A stretch of DNA of 6,832 bases from Chloroflexota bacterium (GTDB lineage Bacteria > Chloroflexota > Anaerolineae > Anaerolineales > Anaerolineaceae). Where the stretch lies: NCBI GenBank assembly GCA_023406965.1, contig JAEXTI010000567.1:1-6832 (forward strand). Reading direction: 5' to 3'. Of this stretch, positions 1 through 6,569 are shown piece after piece. Under the pieces are notes generated by a model, which saw only the letters and a list, made by a program, of their open reading frames with translations, ran no database searches and was not told the DNA's origin. Position 1 is the first letter of the stretch. Each line of letters starts with the position of its first letter. Position numbers and translations under genes: made by a program.

Positions 1-326
1 TGGCGGTGTTGGGTTGGAAGGTGGCCAACTATCCATTCGTACCGCAAATTCCTGTTCCTGAGATGCTGTATACTCTGGATCCGCAGCGAGTGTTTGGCCT
101 GACCATTGAACCGGGGCAGTTGCTGCAACACCGTGCGCAGCGCCAGCGCCAACTGGGTGTTCTGGGCGCCTCCGCCTACGTGGACCCGAAAACAGTGTTT
201 GAAGAGGTGCAAATCGCGGAGGCGGCTTTCAAGAAGGGTCGCTTCACGATTGTCGATATGACCGACAAAACAATCGAACTGGGCGCAGATGAGATTATCC
301 GCCATTTGAGCCGCCTGGCGGCGTAG
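1..326 (+). CDS. PEP synthase / pyruvate phosphate dikinase regulatory protein (DUF299), C-terminal part
   Basis: This is the C-terminal ~108 residues of a bifunctional Ser/Thr kinase and Pi-dependent pyrophosphorylase. The family switches PEP synthase or PPDK off and on by ADP-dependent phosphorylation and Pi-dependent dephosphorylation of a Thr next to the catalytic His. The reading frame is open through the left edge, so the N-terminal part and the P-loop lie outside; a full protein has about 270-280 residues. Family-typical segments visible here are GWKVANYPFVP, DPQRVFGLTIEP, the R-x-x-R-x-x-x-LG stretch after it, a YVDPKTVFEEV helix and the closing FTIVDMTDKTIE segment. The VPEM and VDMTDKTIE portions look closer to the PPDK-regulator clade than to E. 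coli PpsR, but I cannot settle which enzyme is the target, so no symbol is given. The GTG at position 6 is internal and is not the true start. The stop TAG is at 324-326. Confidence 0.9.
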   Translation, partial: AVLGWKVANYPFVPQIPVPEMLYTLDPQRVFGLTIEPGQLLQHRAQRQRQLGVLGASAYVDPKTVFEEVQIAEAAFKKGRFTIVDMTDKTIELGADEIIRHLSRLAA

Positions 327-340
327 TTTTTGGTTGGCAA

Positions 341-346
341 GAGGAG
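341..346 (+). promoter_or_regulatory. Ribosome binding site of the STAND-like repeat gene
   Basis: GAGGAG lies 6 bases before the ATG at 353. It supports independent translation of the 706-residue protein from this start. The protein therefore looks like a gene with its own start rather than an accidental 3' fragment of a longer STAND gene. Confidence 0.7.
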
Positions 347-352
347 CAGGGA

Positions 353-2473
353 ATGTTCAACGCACTCACTGAAGAAGCTCGCAATCTCCTGGCTTTGTGT
401 GCGGCGGTAGGAGAGCCGGTCTTGATCGGAGATGTGCTGGCGATGGCTCCAGACCTGTTCTCGGGGCCTGTGACAGTGCTGGATGCTGCCAGGCAGGCAG
501 GGGAGCGGATTTATGGCGATGGCGAGGAATTGGGTTATACGGTGAGCGACCCTGAACTGCAAGCGGTGTGGATGACCGAGTTGGAATCGTCCGACCAATG
601 GGCGGGGTGGCAGATGCGGTTTTTGGATTATGGCGGGCGGGTCCTTGCGGATTTGAGGGAAGGAAGATTAGCTCCCCGCCAGGCTCCGGCTTGTGTGGTG
701 TTTGGCTACGGGCGGGCGTTGGAGGCAATAGAAGCCCCCTTGGAAGTGCGCGCGCGGCTGTTGTGCCGGGCCTGGGCGGATGCCTGGGAGTGGCTGGGCT
801 GGCCGCAGGGATTGCAGGCTGATGCCATGCGGATTTTTGAGTGGGCTTCCAGAGACCCGGCCAACCTGGAGATTATGATTCTGGCGGGGTTGTGCCACGG
901 AGCGGTGGGGCATTGGGTGGCGATCCCGCCAAGATTCATGGGAGAGGCACTGAAGCGAGGCTTGATCAGCCCGGCGCAGACTTTATCTCTAGCCGACCTT
1001 GCCAATGGACACCCAACCACGCGCCGCGACACCCTGGCAGTCCTCTATCGGCTGCTGCCCCGGTCTTACGCCAGGCAGCTGGATGACGAGGTGGTACAGC
1101 TAAAAATCCGCTTCTTCGATTGGAGCGGTGCGGAAATCGATGATGATGGGGATGTGTTGTCTGAGGAAGAAGCTGACCGGCAACTGGATTATTTTGAACG
1201 CGCTACGGACAAATCTCGTTCGGAAGAATTAATTTATAAGATTATCGACCTGGTTGACAAACTTCCAGAAGATCGAATCGAACGTGGTCTTGATCTGTGG
1301 GAAGAAGCAACCAATTTCGAGTATTCATTCCCAACCGATGTCATTCCCAGGATGCCGGATCGGCTGGTGGAAAGGGTCTTTTCCACCGGAATAGCGATGC
1401 TTGGCAGCGGGTTGAAACATGCCACCGAGAGCGGTATTGATGTGCTTACCATGCTCCTGCCTCGCCTAACAGACCGGCAGTTGACTCATCTTATAGAATT
1501 ACATCGAATCTCTGCGAAAAGAGCCTATTCGATTGAGCCTGTTGTTTCGGATCTGCCAATCCCGGTGCTGGAGATGCTCCTGGAAAAATTGAGCCGGGAA
1601 CGGAAAGGGGGAGAGGTCACAAAAGCGGTTGAGGAACTACGCCGGCTTCTCGATATGTGGAAGCAGGCAGCAGAAAGCGAGGAAAAAGATGTGCAGTATG
1701 CCTCTTCTGTTGAACGGTTGCCTCCATCGGAAGTTGAGCTGACAAAAGAACTGGCTGAAATCCGAGGGATTAAGGACTTAGGTTGGCGAATGACTCGCCT
1801 GGCAACGTATATTCGAAAAATTAAAACTGACCAGCGTGGCTCGTTGATCGAAGAAGCTCTGGGCTTGCTATGGAAACTTCCCGATGAAGGGAATACCGCT
1901 AAAGCCATTATGGAACTGGGCCCGTTATTAAACGCCAGACAGGCGGAAACCGTGCTTGAACTTGCCCGGCGCACGCCGCTAGAACATCAATCCTGGGGGT
2001 ATTCATCGTGGTCACGAAGCCAGGCGGTTTTAGCGCTGGCGCCTGCGTTCCATGATGATCGACGGACGGAAATTTTGTCGGAGGCTGTGCGGTGGGCCAG
2101 AGAAGAAGCGAACCCTGCTTGCCGTGAAAGGGTTTTTCGAAATATCACTTGGCGATTGCCCGCTGGACTGCGGTATCCTATTCTCGAAGGGTTGTGGGAG
2201 CTTTATAGCCATGATCGTGCACATAAAGATTGGCACGATTTCAAAGATGTCTTTCACCAGTTCAGCACGGTTTGGTTTGAGATGTGCCAGATCAACGACG
2301 TGGATCCGTATGATACACTTGTGAAGACGCTGCGCGTGGTGATGGGGGGACCGATTTGGGTTGTTTCAGACTTTTTACGAGCTTTTCATTCTATCATTTA
2401 CCAAATGGGCGGCGAAAGGGCGATTGTTGATGCAATTACGGCCGATTTAGATACCAGTATCTGGTGGCCATAA
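353..2473 (+). CDS. STAND-like winged-helix plus helical-repeat protein lacking the NTPase domain
   Basis: Function unknown. Residues 1-77 (LTEEARNLLALCAAVGEPV, then GYTVSDPELQAVW) resemble the winged-helix segment that follows the NTPase core in bacterial STAND/NB-ARC proteins. Residues 83-125 (W-x2-RFLDYG, EGRLAPRQAP, GYGRALEA) resemble the linker helices after it. An acidic stretch (EIDDDGDVLSEEEAD) begins near residue 262. The C-terminal half is helical with loose repeats starting near residues 478 (WRMTRLATYI), 514 (NTAKAIMELGPLL), 555 (RSQAVLALAPAF) and 591 (RERVFRNITWRLP), a period of about 36-41 residues. This resembles the ligand-sensing solenoid of STAND proteins. No Walker A or B motif, signal peptide or membrane segment is seen. 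The upstream gene ends 26 bases before the start, so the two may share a transcript. G+C is clearly higher in the first ~750 bases than afterwards. Other readings are a degraded STAND receptor or a stand-alone scaffold. The family assignment is inference from pattern. Confidence 0.6.
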   Translation: MFNALTEEARNLLALCAAVGEPVLIGDVLAMAPDLFSGPVTVLDAARQAGERIYGDGEELGYTVSDPELQAVWMTELESSDQWAGWQMRFLDYGGRVLADLREGRLAPRQAPACVVFGYGRALEAIEAPLEVRARLLCRAWADAWEWLGWPQGLQADAMRIFEWASRDPANLEIMILAGLCHGAVGHWVAIPPRFMGEALKRGLISPAQTLSLADLANGHPTTRRDTLAVLYRLLPRSYARQLDDEVVQLKIRFFDWSGAEIDDDGDVLSEEEADRQLDYFERATDKSRSEELIYKIIDLVDKLPEDRIERGLDLWEEATNFEYSFPTDVIPRMPDRLVERVFSTGIAMLGSGLKHATESGIDVLTMLLPRLTDRQLTHLIELHRISAKRAYSIEPVVSDLPIPVLEMLLEKLSRERKGGEVTKAVEELRRLLDMWKQAAESEEKDVQYASSVERLPPSEVELTKELAEIRGIKDLGWRMTRLATYIRKIKTDQRGSLIEEALGLLWKLPDEGNTAKAIMELGPLLNARQAETVLELARRTPLEHQSWGYSSWSRSQAVLALAPAFHDDRRTEILSEAVRWAREEANPACRERVFRNITWRLPAGLRYPILEGLWELYSHDRAHKDWHDFKDVFHQFSTVWFEMCQINDVDPYDTLVKTLRVVMGGPIWVVSDFLRAFHSIIYQMGGERAIVDAITADLDTSIWWP

Positions 2474-2516
2474 TGTCCTTGCGAGCATAAAATTTGTGAT
2501 GCCTCGGTGATTTGGG

Positions 2517-3497
2517 CTAGCCTTTGCTCGCCTCTTGGAGCGCGGCGCGTTTGCGGCGGTACTCGATGACGGGCAGGTCGCCTTGAATGAGCACCTCACC
2601 GATTTTTAGCCCGCTGGGTTTAGGTTCTTGGGTGATCACCACGCGGCGGTCTTCATGGGCAATGTAGACGTTGCTGGGCATGGCAAGTTGGGCTACCAGT
2701 TTTCCCAATCCGGGCAGTTTGAGGAAGTTTTGATAGAAGCGCAGGTACAGCAGGGTGTGGTTATCATCTACCGGGACGAAGGCAGCCACAACTCTAACCT
2801 TCTCGCTGATATGGTTTTGCCAGAGATTGGGGAAGATGAACTCGATGTGAAAGTCGGTGGGTTTTCTTGGCGAAAGCTCACTGGGTTTGCGCGGCGGGTT
2901 ACCGTCATCCAGGTGGTTGAAGACGTAGGTGTAAAACATCTGGTTACCCTTCCACTCGACCACCGGACCGTCTACAACAGTGCGGTTACCGCGCCCGATG
3001 GTCGTGCGGTGGATGAAGGGGAGATGGACCACATCCAACTGGTTTTCAATGACCCGTGAATAGTGCGCGTCCCAGGCATCGCGCGCCGAACCATACTGGA
3101 AGGTGTCGTCCAGGTTGTCAAAGAATTGGGGTGCTGAGAGGTCGGCTGGAGGGGATTCGCCCCACCACAGCCAGATTAGTCCATGCGCTTCGTAGGTGAG
3201 GTAGGTTTTTACCTTCATCGCCGCGGGAATTACGCCTTTGCGTCCGTTGGCTGGGACGAGGACGCATTTTCCAGATGAATCAAACTCGAAGCCGTGAAAC
3301 GGGCATTGCAAATACCCTTCTTTGACTTTGCCGCGGCTCAATTCCACGCCGCGATGCGGGCAGCGATCGATGGCTGCGTTAACTTTGCCTGACTCGTCTC
3401 TCCAAAAAACCATTTTTTCGCTCAGGCGCGTTGTTCCAATAGGCTGCTTTGTAACTTCGGAGGACTCGAGCACCACATACCATTGGTTTCTTATCAT
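2517..3497 (-). CDS. Rieske [2Fe-2S] non-heme iron oxygenase, alpha subunit
   Basis: This 326-residue cytoplasmic oxygenase has the layout of the vanillate demethylase / pheophorbide a oxygenase group. An N-terminal Rieske domain binds a 2Fe-2S cluster through C46-P-H48 and C65-PF-H68 (C-x-H-x16-C-x2-H). The catalytic domain carries E151-N-Q-L-D155-V-V-H158-x4-H163. H158 and H163 are the expected mononuclear Fe(II) ligands, and D155 bridges to the Rieske centre of the neighbouring subunit in this family. D283 (HEDRRVV) is the likely carboxylate ligand. Members use O2 and electrons from a reductase to hydroxylate or demethylate aromatic or related substrates; no reductase or ferredoxin gene is in the window. 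The ATG start is supported by AGGGA 8 bases upstream. The gene lies 124 bases downstream of the hydrolase gene on the same strand, so it may be cotranscribed or start from its own promoter. It converges on the plus-strand repeat gene with a 43-base gap. The substrate is unknown. Confidence 0.88.
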   Translation of the reverse strand: MIRNQWYVVLESSEVTKQPIGTTRLSEKMVFWRDESGKVNAAIDRCPHRGVELSRGKVKEGYLQCPFHGFEFDSSGKCVLVPANGRKGVIPAAMKVKTYLTYEAHGLIWLWWGESPPADLSAPQFFDNLDDTFQYGSARDAWDAHYSRVIENQLDVVHLPFIHRTTIGRGNRTVVDGPVVEWKGNQMFYTYVFNHLDDGNPPRKPSELSPRKPTDFHIEFIFPNLWQNHISEKVRVVAAFVPVDDNHTLLYLRFYQNFLKLPGLGKLVAQLAMPSNVYIAHEDRRVVITQEPKPSGLKIGEVLIQGDLPVIEYRRKRAALQEASKG

Positions 3498-3505
3498 AGA
3501 AATGT

Positions 3506-3510
3506 TCCCT
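3506..3510 (-). promoter_or_regulatory. Ribosome binding site of the Rieske oxygenase gene
   Basis: AGGGA on the minus strand lies 8 bases before the ATG at 3497. It fixes the oxygenase start at MIRNQWYVV, which is the usual N-terminus for this family. Confidence 0.65.
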
Positions 3511-3540
3511 GATTACTTCAAAACAACTGGCAAGGTTCTT

Positions 3541-3590
3541 GGATTTGAGGTGTGTATAGGTGCGAAACACTCCATACTCACCTCAAATTC
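3541..3590. promoter_or_regulatory. Interrupted palindrome upstream of the Rieske gene
   Basis: Two 20-base arms (3541-3560 and 3571-3590) are inverted copies matching at 16 of 20 positions, with an uninterrupted 10-bp core ATTTGAGGTG / CACCTCAAAT. They are separated by a 10-base loop. The element lies between the hydrolase and Rieske genes, 44 bases before the oxygenase ATG. No T-run follows it on either strand, so a classical rho-independent terminator is unlikely. It could be an operator for a separate regulator, or an RNA hairpin that attenuates readthrough or protects the upstream mRNA end. I see no convincing -35/-10 pair around it. Confidence 0.5.
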
Positions 3591-3621
3591 AGGCCTCTTC
3601 CACTTATGACTGTAGTTACAA

Positions 3622-4362
3622 TTATTTTAGTCCTGCTAATAGATTCAAGGTAGCGAAAAGGATCTGTTCTTGTTGGTCTTGTCGCGAAATTTTTGCCGGG
3701 TTATCTCCGTCCTGGTTGCCATACCATCCAAATTGGGCATGATTACCGCCTTCAATTTCAACGTAGATTGTATTTGCAGGTAGCCGTGACATTGAATCCT
3801 GAATGTCATTCGTGGTTGCGAGTCCATCCAACGAGGCGTAAATCGAAGTTGTCATCATGCTTAGGGCGGAGAGGTCGGTGTTTTGGGGCGGGTAGGCAGC
3901 CCATAGGACAAGGCCAGAGACTTGTTGCGGGTTCTCGCCGGCGAAGGCGGCTGCCATAGCCCCACCTAAAGAGTGCCCGCCGACTGCCCAATGAGAAATT
4001 TCAGGATAGGAGCGAATCACCTCGTTGGCTGCGTTTGGGTCAAAAACTGCCAGGTCGAAGGGCATTTTCAGAAGCACAACCAGATAACCTTGCTCGGCGA
4101 TCTGGCGGGCAAGAGGAGCGTACGCCCGGTAGTCGACCCGCCCTCCGGGGTAGATGATGAAGCCTGTATTGGCTTGCATGCCGTTCGGTTCGAATGCTAG
4201 CCAGGTCTCGCCTTTAACAAGCACCTGGGAATCGGATTGGAGTGCGATCAGCGCTTCTGGCATCGGCTCTGCGGATGTTGTTGCCAGAAATACAAAACCC
4301 GTTAAGCTTATGAACAGCAACGGAACGAAAGCCAGTGGGGCGAAACGAATGCGTGATTTCAT
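3622..4362 (-). CDS. Alpha/beta hydrolase with N-terminal signal or anchor
   Basis: This 246-residue serine hydrolase has an alpha/beta fold. A basic N-terminus (K2, R4, R6) followed by a hydrophobic stretch at residues 8-27 indicates an export signal or membrane anchor; TSA/EP near residue 31 could be a cleavage site, and there is no lipobox Cys. The mature part has the GFIIYPGGRVDYRAY strand-turn (oxyanion region), the nucleophile elbow G129-H-S131-L-G-G134, a probable acid D179 (YASLDG) and a probable catalytic His H208 in GGNHAQFG. The C-terminal sequence with the NQDGDNPAKIS segment recalls dienelactone-hydrolase-like proteins of PF12695 type. The substrate is unknown. The start ATG overlaps the stop of the upstream MFS gene as ATGA (4359-4362). 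AGAAGG lies 6 bases ahead (4369-4374), inside the MFS coding sequence. This implies coupled translation and a shared role outside the membrane. Confidence 0.85.
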   Translation of the reverse strand: MKSRIRFAPLAFVPLLFISLTGFVFLATTSAEPMPEALIALQSDSQVLVKGETWLAFEPNGMQANTGFIIYPGGRVDYRAYAPLARQIAEQGYLVVLLKMPFDLAVFDPNAANEVIRSYPEISHWAVGGHSLGGAMAAAFAGENPQQVSGLVLWAAYPPQNTDLSALSMMTTSIYASLDGLATTNDIQDSMSRLPANTIYVEIEGGNHAQFGWYGNQDGDNPAKISRQDQQEQILFATLNLLAGLK

Positions 4363-5618
4363 GCCTTACCTTCTTTTGCGGCCAATTGAGCGCGGTTTGT
4401 GCGGATGATGATGTTCCGGTAGGCAAAGCTGACCGCCCAGGCCATGAGCAGGGCGCTGAACACGCCAGGAGCCCATGTGCCTAAGCTACCCAGCAGAAAA
4501 CCGCCAATCGTCGGGGCGGCGACCCGCGAGGCGGCCTCGAGAGAAGCCGCGATGCCCAACATGCCGCCCACTTCTTCACGACTGACCGATTTCGTGATTG
4601 CGCTTTGAATGACAGTGTTCAGCACGCCACCGGAGAGGGCGATTGGTAGAAGAACCACCAGTAAAACCGGCAGGGTGCTGGTGAAGGCCCAGGCCAATAG
4701 CCCGCCGCCCATCAACCAAAGGGCTGTAATGATCAGCCAGTTTTCACGGAAGCGTTTGGTGAGCAGTCCGATCAAGCCGCCCTGGACGATGACAGACAGC
4801 AATCCAACATAAGCCAAAACGTAGCCGGTTGTTTGGGAGTTGAGGCCGATGGCTTGAGCATAGAGTGAAAAGATGGTTTGGAAGGTTGCGAATGCCAAAC
4901 CGTAAAAGAAACGCACATGGAGCAGCGGGCCGATGATGGGCTGGCGCAATGCCTGGATCAATGCCCGCGGGGTCATGGGGGTGCGGCTGCGCCTTAAAGC
5001 GGCATCGCGGAGTTCACCGGTGAGTGATTCGGGCAGGAAGAAGTAGATCGCCAGGAGGTTGAGTGCGGCAATGGATGCAGCGACAAAAGCGGGGGCCGCG
5101 TAACCGAATTGGCTTAAAGCCCCTCCGGCTGCGGGGCCGATAATGAATCCCAGGCCAAAAGCTGCGCCGATTAAGCCCAGGCTTTTGGCGCGGTTGGTCT
5201 CATCCGTAATGTCGGCGATGTAGGCTTGAGCCACCGTGATATTTCCGCCGGTTAATCCATCCAAGATTCGGCTGGTGAACAGTAGGCCGATGATGAACAG
5301 GTTGGCCGCCTGGGGCGCTAGAAGGGATGAAAGCCAACGCCCAAGCGGATCAGCCAGACCCAGCAGCAGGAAGCCAATGGCGGTGCCTGCTACGGAGATC
5401 AGTAAGATCCGGCGGCGACCGTAGCGATCGGACAGGCGTCCCAGCAGCGGCGCTCCGATCAATTGGGCGGCGGCATAAGAGGCGACGAGCAGCCCCACGA
5501 CGATGGCGTTGGCGCCGTAGCTATTGGCATAGTAAGGAAGCAGCGGCAAAATCAAGCCAAAGCCGAGCAGATCGACAAAGACAATGATAAAAATGGTCAG
5601 AAGACGGGTGTTTTTCAT
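4359..5618 (-). CDS. MFS drug:H+ antiporter-type exporter (TetA-like, DHA1)
   Basis: This 419-residue inner-membrane transporter of the major facilitator superfamily has about 12 hydrophobic segments and the usual length for DHA1/TetA-type pumps. Diagnostic motifs are D16 in the first helix (FVDLLGFGLILPLLPYY), motif A G60-RLSDRYGRR-R70 in the loop between helices 2 and 3, the R117-ILDGLTGG segment (motif B region), YIADITDETNRAKSLG at 133-148, and the antiporter motif C G157-x3-GPAAGG166. Motif C is characteristic of exporters, so proton-driven efflux of a small hydrophobic compound is the expected function; the substrate cannot be predicted. The gene overlaps the regulator upstream (ATGA at 5615-5618) and the hydrolase downstream (ATGA at 4359-4362). 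Its own AGAGG sits 4 bases before the ATG. Placement directly after a MarR-family gene suggests that the pump's substrate, or the stress it relieves, is what the regulator senses. Confidence 0.9.
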   Translation of the reverse strand: MKNTRLLTIFIIVFVDLLGFGLILPLLPYYANSYGANAIVVGLLVASYAAAQLIGAPLLGRLSDRYGRRRILLISVAGTAIGFLLLGLADPLGRWLSSLLAPQAANLFIIGLLFTSRILDGLTGGNITVAQAYIADITDETNRAKSLGLIGAAFGLGFIIGPAAGGALSQFGYAAPAFVAASIAALNLLAIYFFLPESLTGELRDAALRRSRTPMTPRALIQALRQPIIGPLLHVRFFYGLAFATFQTIFSLYAQAIGLNSQTTGYVLAYVGLLSVIVQGGLIGLLTKRFRENWLIITALWLMGGGLLAWAFTSTLPVLLVVLLPIALSGGVLNTVIQSAITKSVSREEVGGMLGIAASLEAASRVAAPTIGGFLLGSLGTWAPGVFSALLMAWAVSFAYRNIIIRTNRAQLAAKEGKA

Positions 5619-6070
5619 GAGACCTCTTGCTTTTGAGAAAGCGATTGGACAAGTTCGGTAATTCTTTCTTTTAGGACGTGAAGGTCCTGCAGGGTAACAG
5701 CGTTAGAATGGAGCTGGGAGAGCAAATTTTGGGGAATGGAGACGGCCTCCTGTTCCAGCGCAGTCCCTTGTTCGGTCAGTTGGACGATGACCTTGCGTTC
5801 GTCTTGCGGCGAACGCCGGCGGGTGATGAGCCCTTGCGCTTCCATGCGCTTGAGCAGCGGCGTGATGGTGTTGGTGTTCAGCAACAATCTGCGGGCGATT
5901 TCATTCACAGCCTGCTGGTTAGTATCCCAAAGGACGAGCAGTACCAAATACTGCGGGTAGGTGACGCCAAGCCGGTCCAGAAGCGGCTGGTACGCTCGCG
6001 TGATTAGGTTCGAGGCGGCATAGATGGGAAAACAGAGTTGGTTTTCCAGTTTGAGCGGATTGTTATTCAT
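5615..6070 (-). CDS. MarR-family transcriptional regulator, OhrR type (single-Cys redox sensor)
   Basis: This 151-residue dimeric winged-helix repressor closely resembles OhrR of Bacillus: LENQLCFPIYAAS, then YQPLLDRLGVTYPQYLVLLVLW. C13, Y27 and Y38 correspond to the peroxide-reactive Cys15 and its partners Tyr29 and Tyr40 in B. subtilis OhrR. C13 is the only cysteine, as in the 1-Cys class, which needs a small thiol to complete oxidation. The recognition helix is roughly N65-A78 (NTNTITPLLKRMEAQG), and the wing has R84-R86 and D90-E-R92. Oxidation or alkylation of the Cys should release DNA. The gene starts 9 bases after the doxX stop and lacks a clear ribosome binding site, so reinitiation after doxX is likely. 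It overlaps the exporter gene by ATGA. The usual partner gene ohr is not in the window; the likely target is its own operon through the inverted repeat at 6570-6602. The OhrR subfamily match is strong; the inducer could be organic peroxide or another thiol-reactive compound. Confidence 0.9.
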   Translation of the reverse strand: MNNNPLKLENQLCFPIYAASNLITRAYQPLLDRLGVTYPQYLVLLVLWDTNQQAVNEIARRLLLNTNTITPLLKRMEAQGLITRRRSPQDERKVIVQLTEQGTALEQEAVSIPQNLLSQLHSNAVTLQDLHVLKERITELVQSLSQKQEVS

Positions 6071-6079
6071 TGGAAGTGC

Positions 6080-6550
6080 TTATTTCGTAACTGGGATTGG
6101 TGACGCTCGGGTGACACGCCAATTTTTCCAGGCTTGAAACACGCCGGTAGCCCACAACGCCCACAGCACGAGAACAGGTTGGAAGAACAGCCGGGTAAAG
6201 CGAGCCTGGTCGGTGTTCAAGCCGAAGCCATCCACCTGGTTGACATACTGGGAGATGTTGCCGGGGAAGATAGCGACGAAGAAGGCGGCTGCCAGAAGAC
6301 CGACGAAAACCTTGAAGCGGGGCAAAATGATGAGAGCAAGGCCGATGGCCAGTTCGGCGATCCCGGAAAGTACTACCACCAGGTCGCCATCCACAGGAAG
6401 CCAGGGCGGGACTTGGGCCAGGAACTCTACGCGGGAAAACGTAAGGTGGGCGGTGCCGGTGAAGAGCAGGTTGGCGCCCAAGAGGATGCGCAGGAAATGC
6501 TGGAGCAGGTTGGTTTTGACGAGATACCAGCGGGGTGGGGTTGAATTCAT
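6080..6550 (-). CDS. DoxX-family membrane protein
   Basis: This 156-residue integral membrane protein has four predicted helices (about 15-36, 57-76, 80-95 and 121-139). The pattern is that of the DoxX family: LRILLGANLLFTGTAHL, the SGIAELAIGLAL helix with E66, FPGNISQYV, and a final helix after RLFFQPVLVLWALW. The biochemical role of the family is poorly defined. Members are linked to thiol, quinone or peroxide stress and often sit beside MarR-type regulators, for example MhqP and CatD of B. subtilis. It is the first gene of the operon. The ATG at 6550 is the first start codon in frame after the promoter. The only purine-rich match at plausible distance is AAAGGA (6565-6570), 14 bases upstream, which is long; AAGG just 2 bases upstream is too close, so initiation may be weak. 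The regulator follows 9 bases downstream. Confidence 0.87.
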   Translation of the reverse strand: MNSTPPRWYLVKTNLLQHFLRILLGANLLFTGTAHLTFSRVEFLAQVPPWLPVDGDLVVVLSGIAELAIGLALIILPRFKVFVGLLAAAFFVAIFPGNISQYVNQVDGFGLNTDQARFTRLFFQPVLVLWALWATGVFQAWKNWRVTRASPIPVTK

Positions 6551-6569
6551 GGCCTTTTCTGTAATCCTT

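Noticed and set aside
176..598. 140-codon minus-strand frame across the DUF299 end and the start of the repeat gene
   Set aside because: It is antisense to two supported plus-strand frames, and its low-complexity, Ser/Arg-rich product matches nothing I recognise.
353..2473. Complete STAND-type anti-phage defence gene
   Set aside because: No Walker A or B motif, effector domain or defence neighbour is visible; only the winged-helix and sensor-repeat parts can be argued for.
2474..2516. Bidirectional terminator between the convergent genes
   Set aside because: The 43 bases show no stable GC stem followed by a T-run on either strand.
2628..3059. 143-codon plus-strand frame antisense to the Rieske gene
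   Set aside because: It is a mirror of a well-supported coding sequence with no recognisable motifs, and it covers the iron-ligand region of the oxygenase.
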